From NCBI GenBank assembly GCA_963580285.1, contig OY757016.1:40191124-40255123 (forward strand): a stretch of 64,000 nucleotides of DNA, read 5' to 3'. The DNA is from Lucinisca nassula. Taxonomy: Eukaryota; Mollusca; Bivalvia; Lucinida; Lucinidae. The notes under the pieces were generated by a model. It did not search any database. It was not told the DNA's origin and saw only the letters and a program-made list of their open reading frames with translations. This document shows, in pieces, positions 1 through 10,720 of this stretch. The position numbers were made by a program, and so were the translations under genes. The stretch's first letter is position 1. Each line of letters opens with the position of its first letter.

Positions 1-422
1 TTTCATAAATATAATGTTGATGTAATAGTCATTCTAGGTATATGTCAGAATTATTGTTAGTTCATAAAACTTAAAGAGTTACCTGCCCCTGAAATTGGAT
101 TTACCCATTTTTTAAATCAGAGTGCATTTATCCGTTTGGCGTACTCACAACTTCATTTGAAAGTGAATAAACCGATCCCATGCAAGTATTATTAAATAGA
201 TGTGGACAAGGAAGTCATTTGATTTAATTGTGCATGCTAGTATTACCTTTTTTTTTTTTTTTTTTTTGGTTATTTATGAATTCTTAATGACCAGGTGCAA
301 ATGGAACATTTGTCAACTGTCAAACAATTTTGACCATCAAAGCAGGCTTTGGTCATGTTGTGGAACCTCATTTTAGACTGATACTGTGCTTAAATATAAG
401 ACCGTATTGTCTCACGACATGT

Positions 423-1405
423 TTAAGAATTTGTTAATTTACTGATCTTCCTCTGAATCGTTAGATGTACTCCATGTGTCAACAGCAGCATCATAAACAA
501 AATCAATATGTGCCCATGTTGGTTTTGCTTCACTATTTTTTGTTTTGTTCCGGTAATATCCCAAATACCAGAGAACAGAAGCCACATGTGCGCAACATCC
601 CACGGTACGAGCTCCACTTCTGCACCCACAATACATCCAGTGATTGGGTTCAGTCCTTGTGTATATTCAACCCACATGTTATATGTTTTATTAGATGTGT
701 GGCGAGAACGTATCTGTGCTTTGAGAACACCATCTTCTTCTTTGTGTGCCATTATCTCATATGATCCATTGTCGCCAAAATGTTCATCTGTGTAGGATTT
801 GGCTTGTTTCAGCTGGTAAATACCCATTGTCAAATCCCTGAGTTCATCCTCAGTCATCTCTGGGAAATTCTCAAGTTTCTCATCATCGATCTTATTCCAA
901 ATAACCCTTTTGTTATCCCAGCCATTTTTTACAACCTTATCCTGCAGCTTATTTGGAGTTTTTGCTAGGGCCATCATTCTTCTAGCAATTACTTTGTCTG
1001 AATCTTTGCTTATTACCAAAGGTGGTCTAAATGCATTGCACAATGAGCAAACAATCCTTACATAGTCGCCAACATATGGTATTTGACTATTGGGCATTGT
1101 GTTGCTAAGGGCTTTCCACTTTTTAATTCATCCATCAGCTGATTCGACAACCCATCTCACCTTTGTAACTAGCCTTGACTCATTCGCCTCTTCAGTCGTA
1201 TGTTACTTCTGAGATTTGTTTAGGAAGTGAGGCATATGAGAATTGATTCCAAAATCTTTTAGTATATCTATAGCATCCCTGAAGCCGCGGTCTACAACGA
1301 GTACATCATCTTCTTCAAACCAGTCAGTAATATTTTCTGCATTAGTCTTTATCATGTGTTCGGTAATCTTAGCAACTGTGTTTTACCCGTCTGCAAGATA
1401 TGGTC
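423..1405 (-). pseudogene. DDE/SWIM-finger transposase, left-arm copy (broken)
   Basis: Read on the minus strand, this encodes the same protein as the right-arm copy: a catalytic region with the VVES acidic motif near 1145, then a tail with a CxC...CCAH zinc-binding (SWIM-like) pattern near 555-625 and an acidic end SDSEEDQ with stop at 439-441. It is dead. A CAA codon has become TAA near 1201, the arginine after VVESADG is a stop near 1125, and one G is lost near 640, which throws the SWIM region into another frame. Unlike the right arm it keeps tryptophan (TGG) near 1325, and it keeps the uninterrupted sequence where the right arm carries HT2. Family resembles DDE_Tnp_4 (Harbinger/ISL2EU-like) transposases with SWIM tails; I infer this from motifs only. 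Confidence 0.75.
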
Positions 1406-1419
1406 ATTTCGGATAAGAT

Positions 1420-3469
1420 CTTATTCCGTACATAAAGGACAGCCTTTGCTGAAACCTATGATGCTTGTGGCCACTGATGGTTACATTTTGACTGTGATGG
1501 GACCATATCTTGCAGATGGGAAAAACACAGATGCTAAGATTACCGAACACATGTTAAAGACTAATGCAGAAAATATTACTGACTGATTTGAAGAAGGTGA
1601 TGTACTCGTTGTAGACCGCAGCTTCGGAAATTCTATAGATATATTAAAGGATTTTGGAATCAATTCTCATATGCCTCACTTCCTAAACAAATCTCAGAAG
1701 CAACATACGACTGAAGAGGCGAATGAGTCAAGGCTAGTTACGAAGGTGAGATGGGTTGTCGAATCAGCTAATGGGAGAATTAAAAAGTGGAAAGCCCTTA
1801 GCAACACAATGCCCAGTAGTCAAATACCATATGTTGGCGACTATGTAAGGAATGTTTGCTCATTGTGCAATGCATTTAGACCACTTTTTGTAACAAGCAA
1901 AGATTCAGACAAAGAAATTGCTAGAAGAATGATGGCCCTAGCAAAAACTCCAAATAAGCTGCAGGATAAGGTTGTAAACAAGAGGGCCACGATGGCCCTG
2001 GATCGCTCACCCGATCCATAGAGTAACAAGTGGGCCTCGGGGAGGGCCATTATTGACCCCATGGCTATAATGTGCATAATGTTGAGGGAGGTCTAAATAG
2101 GTGAAGCTTCATACCAAATATCAACAAAGGCTATAATTTGAACAATCTTGGCAAAGGTCCACTAGATGAAGCTACACAACAAATACCAAAGACCTGGGTC
2201 TGGCGGTTTCAGAGATGGAGATTTTTTTAAAGATTTTCCCTGCATAAGCCAATGTAAAACCAAATGGCCCCATGGTGGGGGCATTTTTGGCCTCAGGGCT
2301 ATTATTTAAACAATCTTGATAGAGGTACACTAGATGAAGCTTCACACCAAATATCAAAGACCAGGGCCTTGCAGTTTCAGAGCAGAAAATTTTTAAAGAT
2401 TTCCCAATATAAGTCCATGTAAAACCAAAGGGTATCGGGGCGGGGACATTTTTGGCCCAAGGCTATAATTTGAACAATCTTGATAGAGGTCCACTAGATG
2501 AAATTTCACAACAAATATCAAAGACCTAGGCCTTATGGTTTCACAGAAGAAGATTTTTAAAGATTTTCCCTATACAAGCCCATGCAAAACCGAAGGGCCC
2601 CAGGGCGGGGGCATTTTTTGGGCCCAGCACTATTATTTGACCAATCTTGGTAGGGGTCCACTAGATGAAGCTTCATACCAAATATCAAAGACCTGGGCCT
2701 TGTGGTTTCACAGAAGAAGATTTTTTAAGTTTTCGGTGAAAAAAATCTATTTTTGGCTCCTGTGATCTAGATGTGCAACGGACCGGAAACATTTGAACAA
2801 CTTTGAAAGAGGACTATCTAAGGATCATTCCTGTGAAGTTTGGTCAAAATCTAATCAGAGGTTTTGGAGGAGATGTCGTTTGAAGAAATTGTTTACGCAC
2901 GGACGGATGCACGCACGGACGCACGAGGGACAAAAAGTGATCCCAAAAGCTCACCTCGTCACTACGTGACGGTGAGAAAAAATGGCTGGGATAAAAAACG
3001 GGTTACTTGGAATAAGATCGATGATGAGAAACTTGAGAATTTCCCAGAGATGACTGAGGATGAACTCAGGGATTTGACAATGGGTATTTACCAGCTGAAA
3101 CAAGCCAAATCCTACACAGATGAACATTTTGACGACAATGGATCATATGAGATAATGGCACACAAAGAAGAAGATGGTATTCTCAAAGCACAGATACGTT
3201 CTCGCCACACGTCTAATAAAACATATAACATATGGGTTGAATATACACAAGGACTGAACCCAATCACTGGATGGTATTGTGGGTGCAGAAGTGGAGTTCG
3301 TACCGTGGGATGTTGCGCACATGTGGCTTCTGTTCTTTGTTATTTGGGATATTACCAAAACAAAACAGAAACTAGTGAAGCAATACCAAGCCGGGAACAT
3401 ATTGATTTTGTTTATGATGCTGCTGTTGACACACGGAGTACATCTAGCGATTCAGAGGAAGATCAGTAA
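1420..3469 (+). pseudogene. DDE/SWIM-finger transposase, right-arm copy (split by HT2)
   Basis: Two blocks, 1420-1978 and 2977-3469, encode the C-terminal part of a DDE transposase. Likely catalytic acids are the D in VATDGY (about 1480), the D in VVDRSFG (about 1615) and the E in VVESANGR (about 1760). After the insertion come NGWDKKRV and a SWIM-like zinc pattern CGCRSG...GCCAH (about 3279-3325), ending SDSEEDQ with stop at 3467-3469. An in-frame TGA at 1584-1586 replaces the tryptophan kept in the left arm, and HT2 splits the gene after KLQDKVV. The N-terminus is missing because the arm stops at the centre of the inverted repeat. Family assignment to DDE_Tnp_4/ISL2EU-like elements is from motif recognition. 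Confidence 0.78.
1979..2976 (-). mobile_element. HT2 element inserted in the transposase
   Basis: Reverse-oriented copy of the family seen at 20570 and 24811. In its own direction it starts CTCACC with a TGACG...CGTCA palindrome, has a CCGTCCGTGCG-type stretch (2895-2925), about four units of a ~166-bp repeat (each with CAAAGACC, GAAGC and ACTAGATGAA on this strand), and ends GGCCCTCTTG followed by TTT. The left arm of the inverted repeat (925-945) shows the unoccupied target. Confidence 0.9.
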
Positions 3470-3903
3470 ATAAACAAATTCCTAAACATGTCGTGAGACC
3501 ATACGGGTTTATATTTAAGCACAGTATCAGTCTAAAATGAGGTTCCACAACATGACCAAAGCCTGCTTTGATGGTCAAAAACGTTTGACAGTTGACAAAT
3601 GTTCCATTTGCACCTGGAAATTAAGAGTTCATAAATAACCAAAAAAAAAAAAAAAAAGGAAATACTAGCATGCACTATTAAATCAAATGACTTCCTTGTC
3701 CACATCTATTTAATAATACTTGCATGGAATCGGTTTATTCACTTTCAAATGAAGTTGTGAGAACTACAAACGGATAAATGCACTCTGATTAAAAAAATGG
3801 GCAAAATCCATTTCAGGGGCAGGTAACTCTTTAAGTTTTATGAACTAACAATAATTCTGACATATACCTAGAATGACTATTACATCAACATTATATTTAT
3901 GAA

Positions 3904-4309
3904 AGATCTTTGAAATAAGTTGAAAACTGTAAAGGTGTTGTGGTTTTTCGTAAAGTTGGGGAATAAAAATTACTAATATTTGGGTACAACTTACAAGCGC
4001 ATATTAAATCTTGTCTTGTTTGATATTTATAAGACTGTTATCACCAGCTGTTATGCCTAAAAGGGTATTAAGCATATGACAAACATCGCCTCCAGTCACG
4101 CACTTTGAACAAAAATAATAGCATTTTTGTTGGGATACCCTTGATGGAGTGACATTACCCCACCCACTTTAATAGTGTATACAGCAAAAACCAGTGGACC
4201 AAAGAGTCTATAAATTCACCATTAGACAGTCAATATGTACCAATTTGAAGCTACAAAGTTTAAAGGAAATCGGTTGTGGCCATGAAAACAGCCTTATAGA
4301 GACTGCTCC
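3904..4309. other. Unassigned AT-rich sequence
   Basis: Right flank of the inverted repeat. I see no gene, hairpin or family match here. Confidence 0.5.
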
Positions 4310-4516
4310 TTACTTGGCAGAAATGTTGGCCATCATGAGACAATCTGCCTCACACAAAACCAAGGTCCTTACCTCCAAGGTCAAGGTCATACTTAGAGGT
4401 CAAATGTGAAAAAAAGGGTCCAAAACTTAAACACCGTTAATAACTTTCTATAGATTGATACCAACATAGACATATTTTCAGGCGGGGGCATCCATGTCCT
4501 ATGGACGCATTTCTAG
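4310..4516 (+). mobile_element. HT6 element, 3' fragment
   Basis: Matches the 3' part of the copy at 32639-33252: the unit with GCAGAAATGTTGGCCATCAT, the direct repeat AGGTCAAGGTCA (4377-4388), and the terminal GGCGGGGGCATCC...CTAG followed by TT. The 5' part is missing. Confidence 0.75.
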
Positions 4517-4750
4517 TTGTAGGTGTTGGCTATGCTAAGTCTGTGCATTTAGTTCATTTTCTTCAATACACAGCCTTTTAGGGTAATGAAACTTCGTACA
4601 CACATTCGACATGATGCACCTTGCTAATCCCATCAACCATTACTGATCCTTCACCTACTTTTCATGTTTGGCTGAACAGTGGTGATTCACCTTGACCAGT
4701 ACTGTCAGATGTTAACTCTTAAGATGCCGAGAAAAACTACAACTGAAAAT
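4517..4750. other. Unassigned sequence
   Basis: No recognisable feature between the HT6 fragment and the terminal repeat at 4751. Confidence 0.4.
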
Positions 4751-6833
4751 GTCATCTGCTTTTGTCGTCTGCTAAATTTTTTTGCAAACTTTTTATACCC
4801 CGGCATACGCAGTATGCCCTGGGGGTTTATCGTTTTCGTATTTTCTGTGTGTGTGTGTGTGCGTGTGTGTGTGTCTGTTAACATTTTCGTGTCCGCTCCA
4901 TAACTTTTCAATCGCTTGATGTATTTTCAAGAAACTTCACATAAATGTTAAACACCATGAGACGACGTGCAGAACACATGAAACGTAACTCTTGCTTTTC
5001 TACTTTCAGAGTTATTGCCCTTTGTATTTTTTAACTTGCATTTTCGTGTCCGCTCCATAACTTTTCAACCGCTTAATATATTTTCATGAAACTTCACAAC
5101 CGTAACTCTTGCTTTTCTACTTACAGAGTTATTGCCCTTTGTATTTTTTAACTTGCATTTTCGTGTCCGCTCCATAACTTTTCAACTGCTTGATATATAT
5201 TTTCATGAAACTTCACATAAATGTTAAACACCATAAGACTGCGTGCAGAACACATGAACCGTAACTCTTGCTTTTCTACTTTCAGAGTTATTGCCCTTTG
5301 AATGTTTTAACTTGAATTTTCGTGTCCGCTCCATAACTTTTCAACCGCTTGATATATTTTCATGAAACTTCACATAAATGTTAAACAACATGAGACGACG
5401 TGCAGAACACATGAAGTATAACTCTTGCTTTTCTAGTTTCAGAGTTATTGCCCTTTGTATGTTTTAACTTGCATTTTCGTGTCCGCTCCATAACTTTTCT
5501 TCGCTTGATATATTTTCATGAAACTTCACATAAATGTTAAACACCATGAGACGATGTGCAGAACACATGAATCCTAACTCTTGCTTTTCTACTTTCAGAG
5601 TTATTGCACTTTGTATGTTTTAACTTGCATTTTCGTGTCCGCTTCATAACTTTTCTACCGCTTGATATATTTTCATGAAACTTCACATAAATGTTAAACA
5701 ACATGAGACGACGTGCAGAACACATGAAGTATAACTCTTGCTTTTCTAGTTTCAGAGTTATTGCCCTTTGTATGTTTTAACTTGCATTTTCGTGTCCGCT
5801 CCATAACTTTTCTTCGCTTGATATATTTTCATGAAACTTCACATAAATGTTAAACACCATGAGACGATGTGCAGAACACATGAATCGTAACTCTTGCTTT
5901 TCTACTTTCAGAGTTATTGCCCTTTGTATGTTTTAACTTGCATTTTCGTGTCCGCTTCATAACTTTTCTACCGCTTGATATATTTTCATGAAACTTCACA
6001 TAAATGTTAAACACCTTGAGATGACGTGCAGAACACATGAACCGTAACTCTTGCTTTCCTACTTTCAGAGTTATTGCCCTTTGAATGTTATAACTTGCAT
6101 TTTCTTGTCCGCTCCATAACTTTTAAACTGCTTGACATATTTTCATGAAAATTCACATAAATGTTAAACACCATGAGACGACGTGCAGAACACATGAACC
6201 CTTACTCTTGCTTTCCTACTTTCAGAGTTTTTGCCCTTTGAATATTACGATTTTTACCATACACTTGTGTCCGCTCTGTAACTTTAAAACCGTTTGAGAT
6301 AATTTCATGAAACTTCAAACAAATGTAAAGCAAGATAATAGGATGGGCAGAACACAAGAACCATAACTCTTGTTTGCATACATTACAAATTATTTCCCTT
6401 TGAAGATTGTAAATTATGTGTCTGCTATCATCTTCGTGTCTTCTCCATTTCTTTTAAACGGCTTGACATATTTTCATGAAACTCCACAGGAATGTTGAAC
6501 ACCCATGAGACGACGTGCAGAACACATGAACCATAACTCTTGCTTTCCTACTTTCAGAGTTATTGCCCTTTGAATCTTGAAACTGGCCATTCTATGGAAT
6601 ATGGCCTGTATATGCAAAGAAGCTTTTGACATTACTATTTTCAGCTGAGGTGATGGCACTGGCCGGGGGTATACGTGCCCCACTGGGCACTTTTGTCTAG
6701 TTAAAAATATTTTTGTATACAGGCAAACAGTGTGGACCCAAATCAGAATGCTCCTAGAGGAGCGTCTGATTTGGATTCACACTGTTTGAAAAAATTACTT
6801 TTAAAGTAACCAGCAGACGACAAAGCAGATGAC
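4751..6833. mobile_element. TIR element carrying HT1 and a cassette hairpin
   Basis: Terminal inverted repeats 4751-4773 (GTCATCTGCTTTTGTCGTCT...) and 6812-6833 match except for one extra T on the left. Without HT1 (4795-6700) only a short MITE remains, with a CAAACAGTG-type hairpin at 6724-6788. HT1 therefore jumped into a MITE. Confidence 0.7.
4795..6700 (+). mobile_element. HT1 tandem-repeat element
   Basis: Left hairpin TATACCCCGGCATAC...GTATGCCCTGGGG at 4795-4822 preceded by a T-tract, then a GT microsatellite (4848-4875), then about ten tandem units, and a right end GGGGGTATACGTGCCCC...GTCTAG at 6667-6700 followed by TT. Using CGTGTCCGCTCC as anchor, units begin near 4889, 5045, 5162, 5321, 5479, 5634, 5791, 5947, 6104, 6263 and 6434: about 157 bp except one shortened unit. 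No coding potential; the minus-strand ORFs at 5537 and 5850 are repeat artefacts. Confidence 0.88.
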
Positions 6834-6985
6834 AATTGTGCTGATTGGCATTTCCTGGGTTAATGTCCTCAACTTGCTTTTCATACTTGGCTGAACAATG
6901 TTTAATCTGTGCATGCATCGCTATTCAGCCCATCAGCAGTCATAACAAAGCCATTTAGCAAATGTTTCTTGTCATTCTCTCTAAA
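6834..6985. other. Unassigned sequence
   Basis: Nothing recognised. Confidence 0.4.
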
Positions 6986-7530
6986 TTATACAGTATTTAT
7001 TCTAAATATATTCGAACACATCATATCCTTACCATACTTGTTCTAAGAACAAGTCCAATTTTCTATCCGATGTTGTATCTAAAAATACCAGGATGAGTTT
7101 TTGTTTGATTTGAGGTTTAACATCCCCGTCAAGACTGCATATGTCATTTTGGAGACGTTGCTTCCAATTTTATGGGACTTTTACCCGACATTGAGATGAA
7201 GTGACATCTGAAACCCTGTCACCCAATGAAACCAATAGGGTTTATAAGCATGGACGGTCCAACTTGCACCGCTTTGCCTGGGCAAGCTAAGATCCTCTAA
7301 GCGGTTTACCAGTATTTGTGTGCTGTCCGTTTCAGCTGTGCGTAGAAGCATCATGCAGCCCATCTATTTCTTCAAGCGCCAATGGGCGGGGGCCTATGAA
7401 AATAGCCGGATAAGTGGCAAACAGTGTAGACCTTGATGATACACTGTGTTCTACAGTGTCTCATCTGGGTTTTACCCTGTTTGCTGAGGCCTGTCTGTCC
7501 GAATACATGTAAATACCGAACCACTGTTTT
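6986..7530. mobile_element. M4 MITE interrupted by SINE S1
   Basis: Related to 9890-10112 and 30335-30478. The left part has GTTCTAAGAACAAGTCC and ATCCGATGTTGTAT. The right part has the hairpin GTGGCAAACAGTGTAGACC...TCTCATCTGGGT (7407-7482) and GGCCTGTCTGTCC. S1 at 7098-7393 separates them. Confidence 0.7.
7098..7393 (-). mobile_element. SINE S1 copy
   Basis: About 300 bp: the CAAA-type 3' tail (read here as TTTGTTTGATTTGAGG) with GTTTAACATCCCCGTC, then ACATCTGAAACCCTGTC, CTCTAAGCGGTTTACC, and the 5' end GGGCGGGGGC. No tRNA-like promoter seen. Confidence 0.85.
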
Positions 7531-7534
7531 ATAC

Positions 7535-8916
7535 AGTACGGCTCAGGTATAAGAACCAAAAAACTCTTTATTCCGAATCTCGGCGTTTCGAGCACTTTCC
7601 AAAACACTCGGAATTGTTCCGAGTAGATGTATATAGTCGGCGGACACTCCTCGAAAACACTCGCAAGGTCCGCCCTAAGTATGCGGTACGCGAAGTTTCA
7701 CGAAATTATTCCGAGTCGTAATATCGTACCAGGAGGCAATATTTTCTTGCAAAGTTACGCGGAAATACTTGGAGGAATTTGACGAAATACCTGGGCATTT
7801 TTTTTGTGTTTATTTAATGTTCTTTTACCATCATATATATTTTATATATAATTATAAGATAATATATATCACTGATAGTTATTATAATGTAAACGATGTC
7901 AAAAGTCAACAAAGAGGTAATCACTGATTACCCAAGGTGAAACTGTACAGTGATTTCAAACAAGGGAATCAGTTGGGCATGACGAGTACATACAACATTT
8001 TCAAGTCCGTAATTGAAAGCATGTTGAACATTATAAAATTATGGTTAAATTCAATGTAATTACCTTAGACATGTTAATGAGGTAATTGTAAGAATCCCCG
8101 TGATAATGTCGTATTGCTATCGGCCCAAGCTTGGCCCGCTGTTGCATGCTTGCAATATGATGTAGTATGTGGTCGCTGTCTGCAGTCAGTTAGAGTTGAC
8201 TCTCTTAGTAAACTGTCAATCAACCGGCAAGCTTCCCTTCAGACAATAGTGCAAAATCGGTCATTTTGAACTCAAACTTTCTCCATGTAATTTTGATATT
8301 TTAAAAAAAAAGAAAATTATTTTGATATAAAATATTCATTTGTCTTTCATTCTTTAATAATTTTAATGTGAAGTATAATCGGACAAATGAGAAACAAATA
8401 ATCAAAGGTGATAACTGTCAGCAAAATTTTAACAGGTTTCGGACGCCATTATTGGCTTCTTTTAAACTCAAAATTTCTCCATGTAATTTTGATATTTTAA
8501 AAAAAAGTAAATTATTTTGATATAATATAATCATTTGTCTTTCATTCTTTAATAATTTTAATGAGAAGTATTATCGGACAATTGAGAAACAAATAATCAA
8601 AGTTGATAACTGTCAGCGAAATTTTGACGGGTTTAGGTCGCCATTATTGGCCTCTGATACAGAGAAAAAAAAATGACCGTCCCGTTGTCAAAGTTTAATT
8701 AAATTAATCACCACCCGCAAATACTCGCAAACACTTCGAATATCACAGGTAAGCTCTGAGGTCCGCGGAATTTCCTCGAAATATCGAGCGCATAACTTGG
8801 AGTAAAATATTTTCACTCGGAGTGGTTAACTTCAAACCATTCGGCGGAAAAACGTGGATTTAAAAAGTTGTCTGCGGAATGAAAAAGAAAAACGGTTCAA
8901 ATACCGGAGCCGTACT
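7535..8916. mobile_element. 1.4-kb TIR element ending just before exon 1
   Basis: Imperfect terminal inverted repeats AGTACGGCTCAGGTATAAGA (7535) and its partner ending CGGAGCCGTACT (8916). Internal sequence is AT-rich with no ORF I recognise, and contains a two-copy tandem duplication. The right end lies 30 bases from the exon-1 acceptor. Confidence 0.65.
8262..8655. repeat. Two-copy tandem duplication, 196-bp period
   Basis: CTCAAACTTTCTCCATG at 8271 recurs as CTCAAAATTTCTCCATG at 8467; the following TTTTGATATT, TTTGTCTTTC and GATAACTGTCAGC also repeat at the same spacing. Confidence 0.85.
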
Positions 8917-8946
8917 TTAAATCCATTACTTTTTCTCCATGAACAG

Positions 8947-9086
8947 ATAGAAAACCTTGAAGATCTAGTCAGTGAGAAAGATGACCAACTCAAGGCTCAC
9001 CTCACCTGTAACTCTACTGAGTCAACGGACAGTGCAATATCTAGTATGGAGGAAAGTATTTTTGAGAAGGACAAACAGATAGAAAA
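8947..9086 (+). CDS. ERC1: ELKS/ERC protein, window exon 1
   Basis: First visible coding exon of an ELKS/CAST (ERC) family scaffold; earlier exons are left of the window. ERC proteins are long coiled-coil scaffolds that organise presynaptic active zones (with RIM, liprin-alpha and Munc13) and cortical exocytosis platforms. The acceptor is a pyrimidine-rich stretch ending AACAG; the exon starts in codon phase 0 and ends with two bases of a lysine codon before GTAAG (phase 2). It encodes about 47 residues, IENLEDLVSEKDDQLKAHL onward, with STDSAISSMEES and EKDKQIEK. This matches the ERC region where STDSALTTLEE-like and EKERxIERLKEQR motifs occur, as I recall the family. The heptad pattern supports a coiled coil. 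ERC1 versus ERC2 cannot be decided; molluscs probably have one gene. Confidence 0.88.
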
Positions 9087-9104
9087 GTAAGAGTTTAAAA
9101 TGTC

Positions 9105-9348
9105 ATCATTTTTCAGAACGGGCCTCTGTGGCCTAATGGATAAGAGCCCTGACATTAGGTCTCTCACCCCTGTGTTTCGCGTCTCCCTCAGGTCACATGT
9201 GAGATACTAAGTACTGCAACGGAAGGTCAGGTGGTTTTTCTCCGGGTACGCCGGTTTTTGCCCACCTCTGATTAACGATCTGCTGGAAATAAGTGAAATG
9301 TTCTTGAAAGGGCCTTAAACCAAACACAACAAAAAATCATTTTTCAGA
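9105..9348 (+). mobile_element. SINE S3 copy with 13-bp target duplication
   Basis: tRNA-like head GGCCTCTGTGGCCTAATGGA (A-box-like), body with GGAAGGTCAGGTGGTTTTTC and CACCTCTGATTA, and a tail GTGAAAT...TTGAAAGGGCC. Flanked by ATCATTTTTCAGA at 9105-9117 and 9336-9348. The body starts 31 bases after the exon-1 donor. Confidence 0.9.
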
Positions 9349-9386
9349 TGAATTACTGATAATTTTGCTTATTTCAGATCCAAAGA

Positions 9387-9450
9387 TAGATTGTGGGTGC
9401 TTGTTAGAACTGCCTCATTGTGGCAGTTCTAATGAGTACCCACAATCTAT
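9387..9450. mobile_element. M5 MITE hairpin
   Basis: AGATTGTGGGTGCTTGTTAG pairs with the reversed complement ending at 9450 around a TCATTGT loop: a 64-base hairpin of the GAACCGCCTC-type family (GAACTGCC here). Confidence 0.85.
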
Positions 9451-9689
9451 GTTCTTGAACAAAAATGAAGAAAACGATTTTCACTCCAGAAATTCCACTT
9501 ATTGGGGCTTACAGCAGTGTTCATTCCACAGTGATGTTAATGTAATGGCTTTTTGCATGCTTGCTGTAGGATATTTGCATACCAGATCATGATAGGGACT
9601 AAACTGAGACAGGGGAAATCTTTGGCAAGCTTTCAGATGATACAAAAAATCTGTATAACACTGTTCATTATAACATGATTTTGGATATA

Positions 9690-9885
9690 CACCACAGCCT
9701 CTTTATAACACTATTAATGGGGCCCACACCAGAAACTGTGTTAGTTTAACAACAAAAATGTCCAAACAAAAATGTGTAGATTATATAGAAAAAAGACCAT
9801 AATCTGCATGTTTTTGGGATCCATCTTGAAATGTGTTACATCCAAACCGTCTTATAATAAAGCGTGTTATAATGAGGTTGTGGTG
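9690..9885. mobile_element. M7 MITE
   Basis: Ends CACCACAGCCTCTTTATAAC and GTTATAATGAGGTTGTGGTG are inverted repeats. Internal ATGTGTAGATTATATAG and GGGATCCATCTTGAAA link it to 38580-38818 and 40750-41350. Confidence 0.8.
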
Positions 9886-9889
9886 ACCT

Positions 9890-10112
9890 GTATTTACCCT
9901 ATAAATATTCAGACACTTCAACTCCTTACCTTACTTGTTCCGAAATTGAACAAGTACAATTTATTATCTGATGTTGTATTTAAAAAATTCTAGATGAGTG
10001 GCAAACAGTATAGTCTAGTAGACTGATGAGGCATCACATTTTGCGGTGTCGTATCTCGGTTTACACTGTTTACTCAGGCCTGTCTGTCCCAAAACATGGT
10101 GAATACTGAATA
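9890..10112. mobile_element. M4 MITE
   Basis: ACTTGTTCCGAAATTGAACA, CTGATGTTGTAT, then the degenerate cassette hairpin 10005-10072 and CAGGCCTGTCTGTCCC. The same order occurs at 6986-7530. Confidence 0.7.
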
Positions 10113-10124
10113 AGGTAAAAAGCT

Positions 10125-10427
10125 TTAGAGATGGATCCCAGGGACAGGATGAAGAACTGATTAGGTTTTGGTGACCTTGACCTTATTTTCAAGGTCACAG
10201 CCATGCTAAATAGGTCAAATTTAGGTTATGTGCAGTATATCTCATGTACTACTTGGTGGATTTTAATCATATTTGCACGGATATAACATTTGGTCAGGAT
10301 TAAGAACTGTTTAGGTTTTCATAACCTTGACCTTATTTTCAAGGTCACAGTGGTGCTGTTAAATTAAGGTTGTTTTGAAAGGAGTATGTGGTGAGGGGAC
10401 ACCTGTTTTCTAAGAAAACAAGTCTAG
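10125..10427 (+). mobile_element. HT6-like fragment with AGGTCA repeats
   Basis: Two units containing GGTGACCTTGACCTTATTTT and TCAAGGTCACAG, and an end AAACAAGTCTAG followed by TT. Related to 36560-37400. The 5' hairpin is absent. Confidence 0.65.
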
Positions 10428-10435
10428 TTAGAAAC

Positions 10436-10503
10436 ATACGTTGTGGGTACTTGTTAGAATCGCTTCAATGAGGCGATTCTAACAAGTACCCACAACGTAA
10501 GTT
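10436..10503. mobile_element. M5 MITE hairpin upstream of exon 2
   Basis: ACGTTGTGGGTACTTGTTAG...GAGGCGATTCTAACAAGTAC form inverted arms. It ends 72 bases before the exon-2 acceptor. Confidence 0.85.
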
Positions 10504-10575
10504 TTTATGGAAAAATAAGAAAAAAATATCCAAAAATGGTTCTTGTTTCTCATCTGGACGTATGCAATATTGTAG

Positions 10576-10699
10576 ATTAAAAGAACAGCGAGAAATTCTA
10601 GAACTAGAACATCAAGAGGAATGCGAACATCTTATGAAATCCAACCAGGAACTGAAGTCACAACTTGACCTACTTCAACTTGATCTCACGGATAAACAG
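10576..10699 (+). CDS. ERC1: ELKS/ERC protein, window exon 2
   Basis: Acceptor TGTAG, donor CAG|GTGGGT. It starts with the third base of a codon, completing the lysine begun in exon 1, so the join reads EKDKQIEK-LKEQREILELE. It ends in phase 0 after DKQ. It encodes about 41 residues of strongly charged coiled coil with LKEQRE, ECEHLMKS and LLQLDLTDKQ. The EKxxxIE(R/K)LKEQR run across the junction is a family landmark in ERC proteins, as I recall them, which supports both the join and the assignment. Confidence 0.88.
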
Positions 10700-10720
10700 G
10701 TGGGTCATGGACAAATAGCA

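Larger units (their letters stand above)
1..3903. repeat. Giant inverted repeat (fold-back) built from a DDE transposon
   Basis: Bases 1-1405 are the reverse complement of 1500-3903 once a 998-bp insertion (1979-2976) is removed from the right arm, so each arm is about 1.4 kb. The spacer is only 94 bp (1406-1499). Even a T-run at 248-267 is mirrored by an A-run at 3642-3657. Each arm holds the C-terminal part of the same transposase, reading outward from the centre. The left arm reaches the window edge, so the true outer end is not visible; homology on the right is last seen at 3903. It could be a fold-back transposon or two head-to-head truncated copies. Confidence 0.92.

Noticed and set aside
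1..8946. Further upstream ELKS exons
   Set aside because: No frame here matches the family or has acceptor and donor signals in the right phase; the region is transposons.
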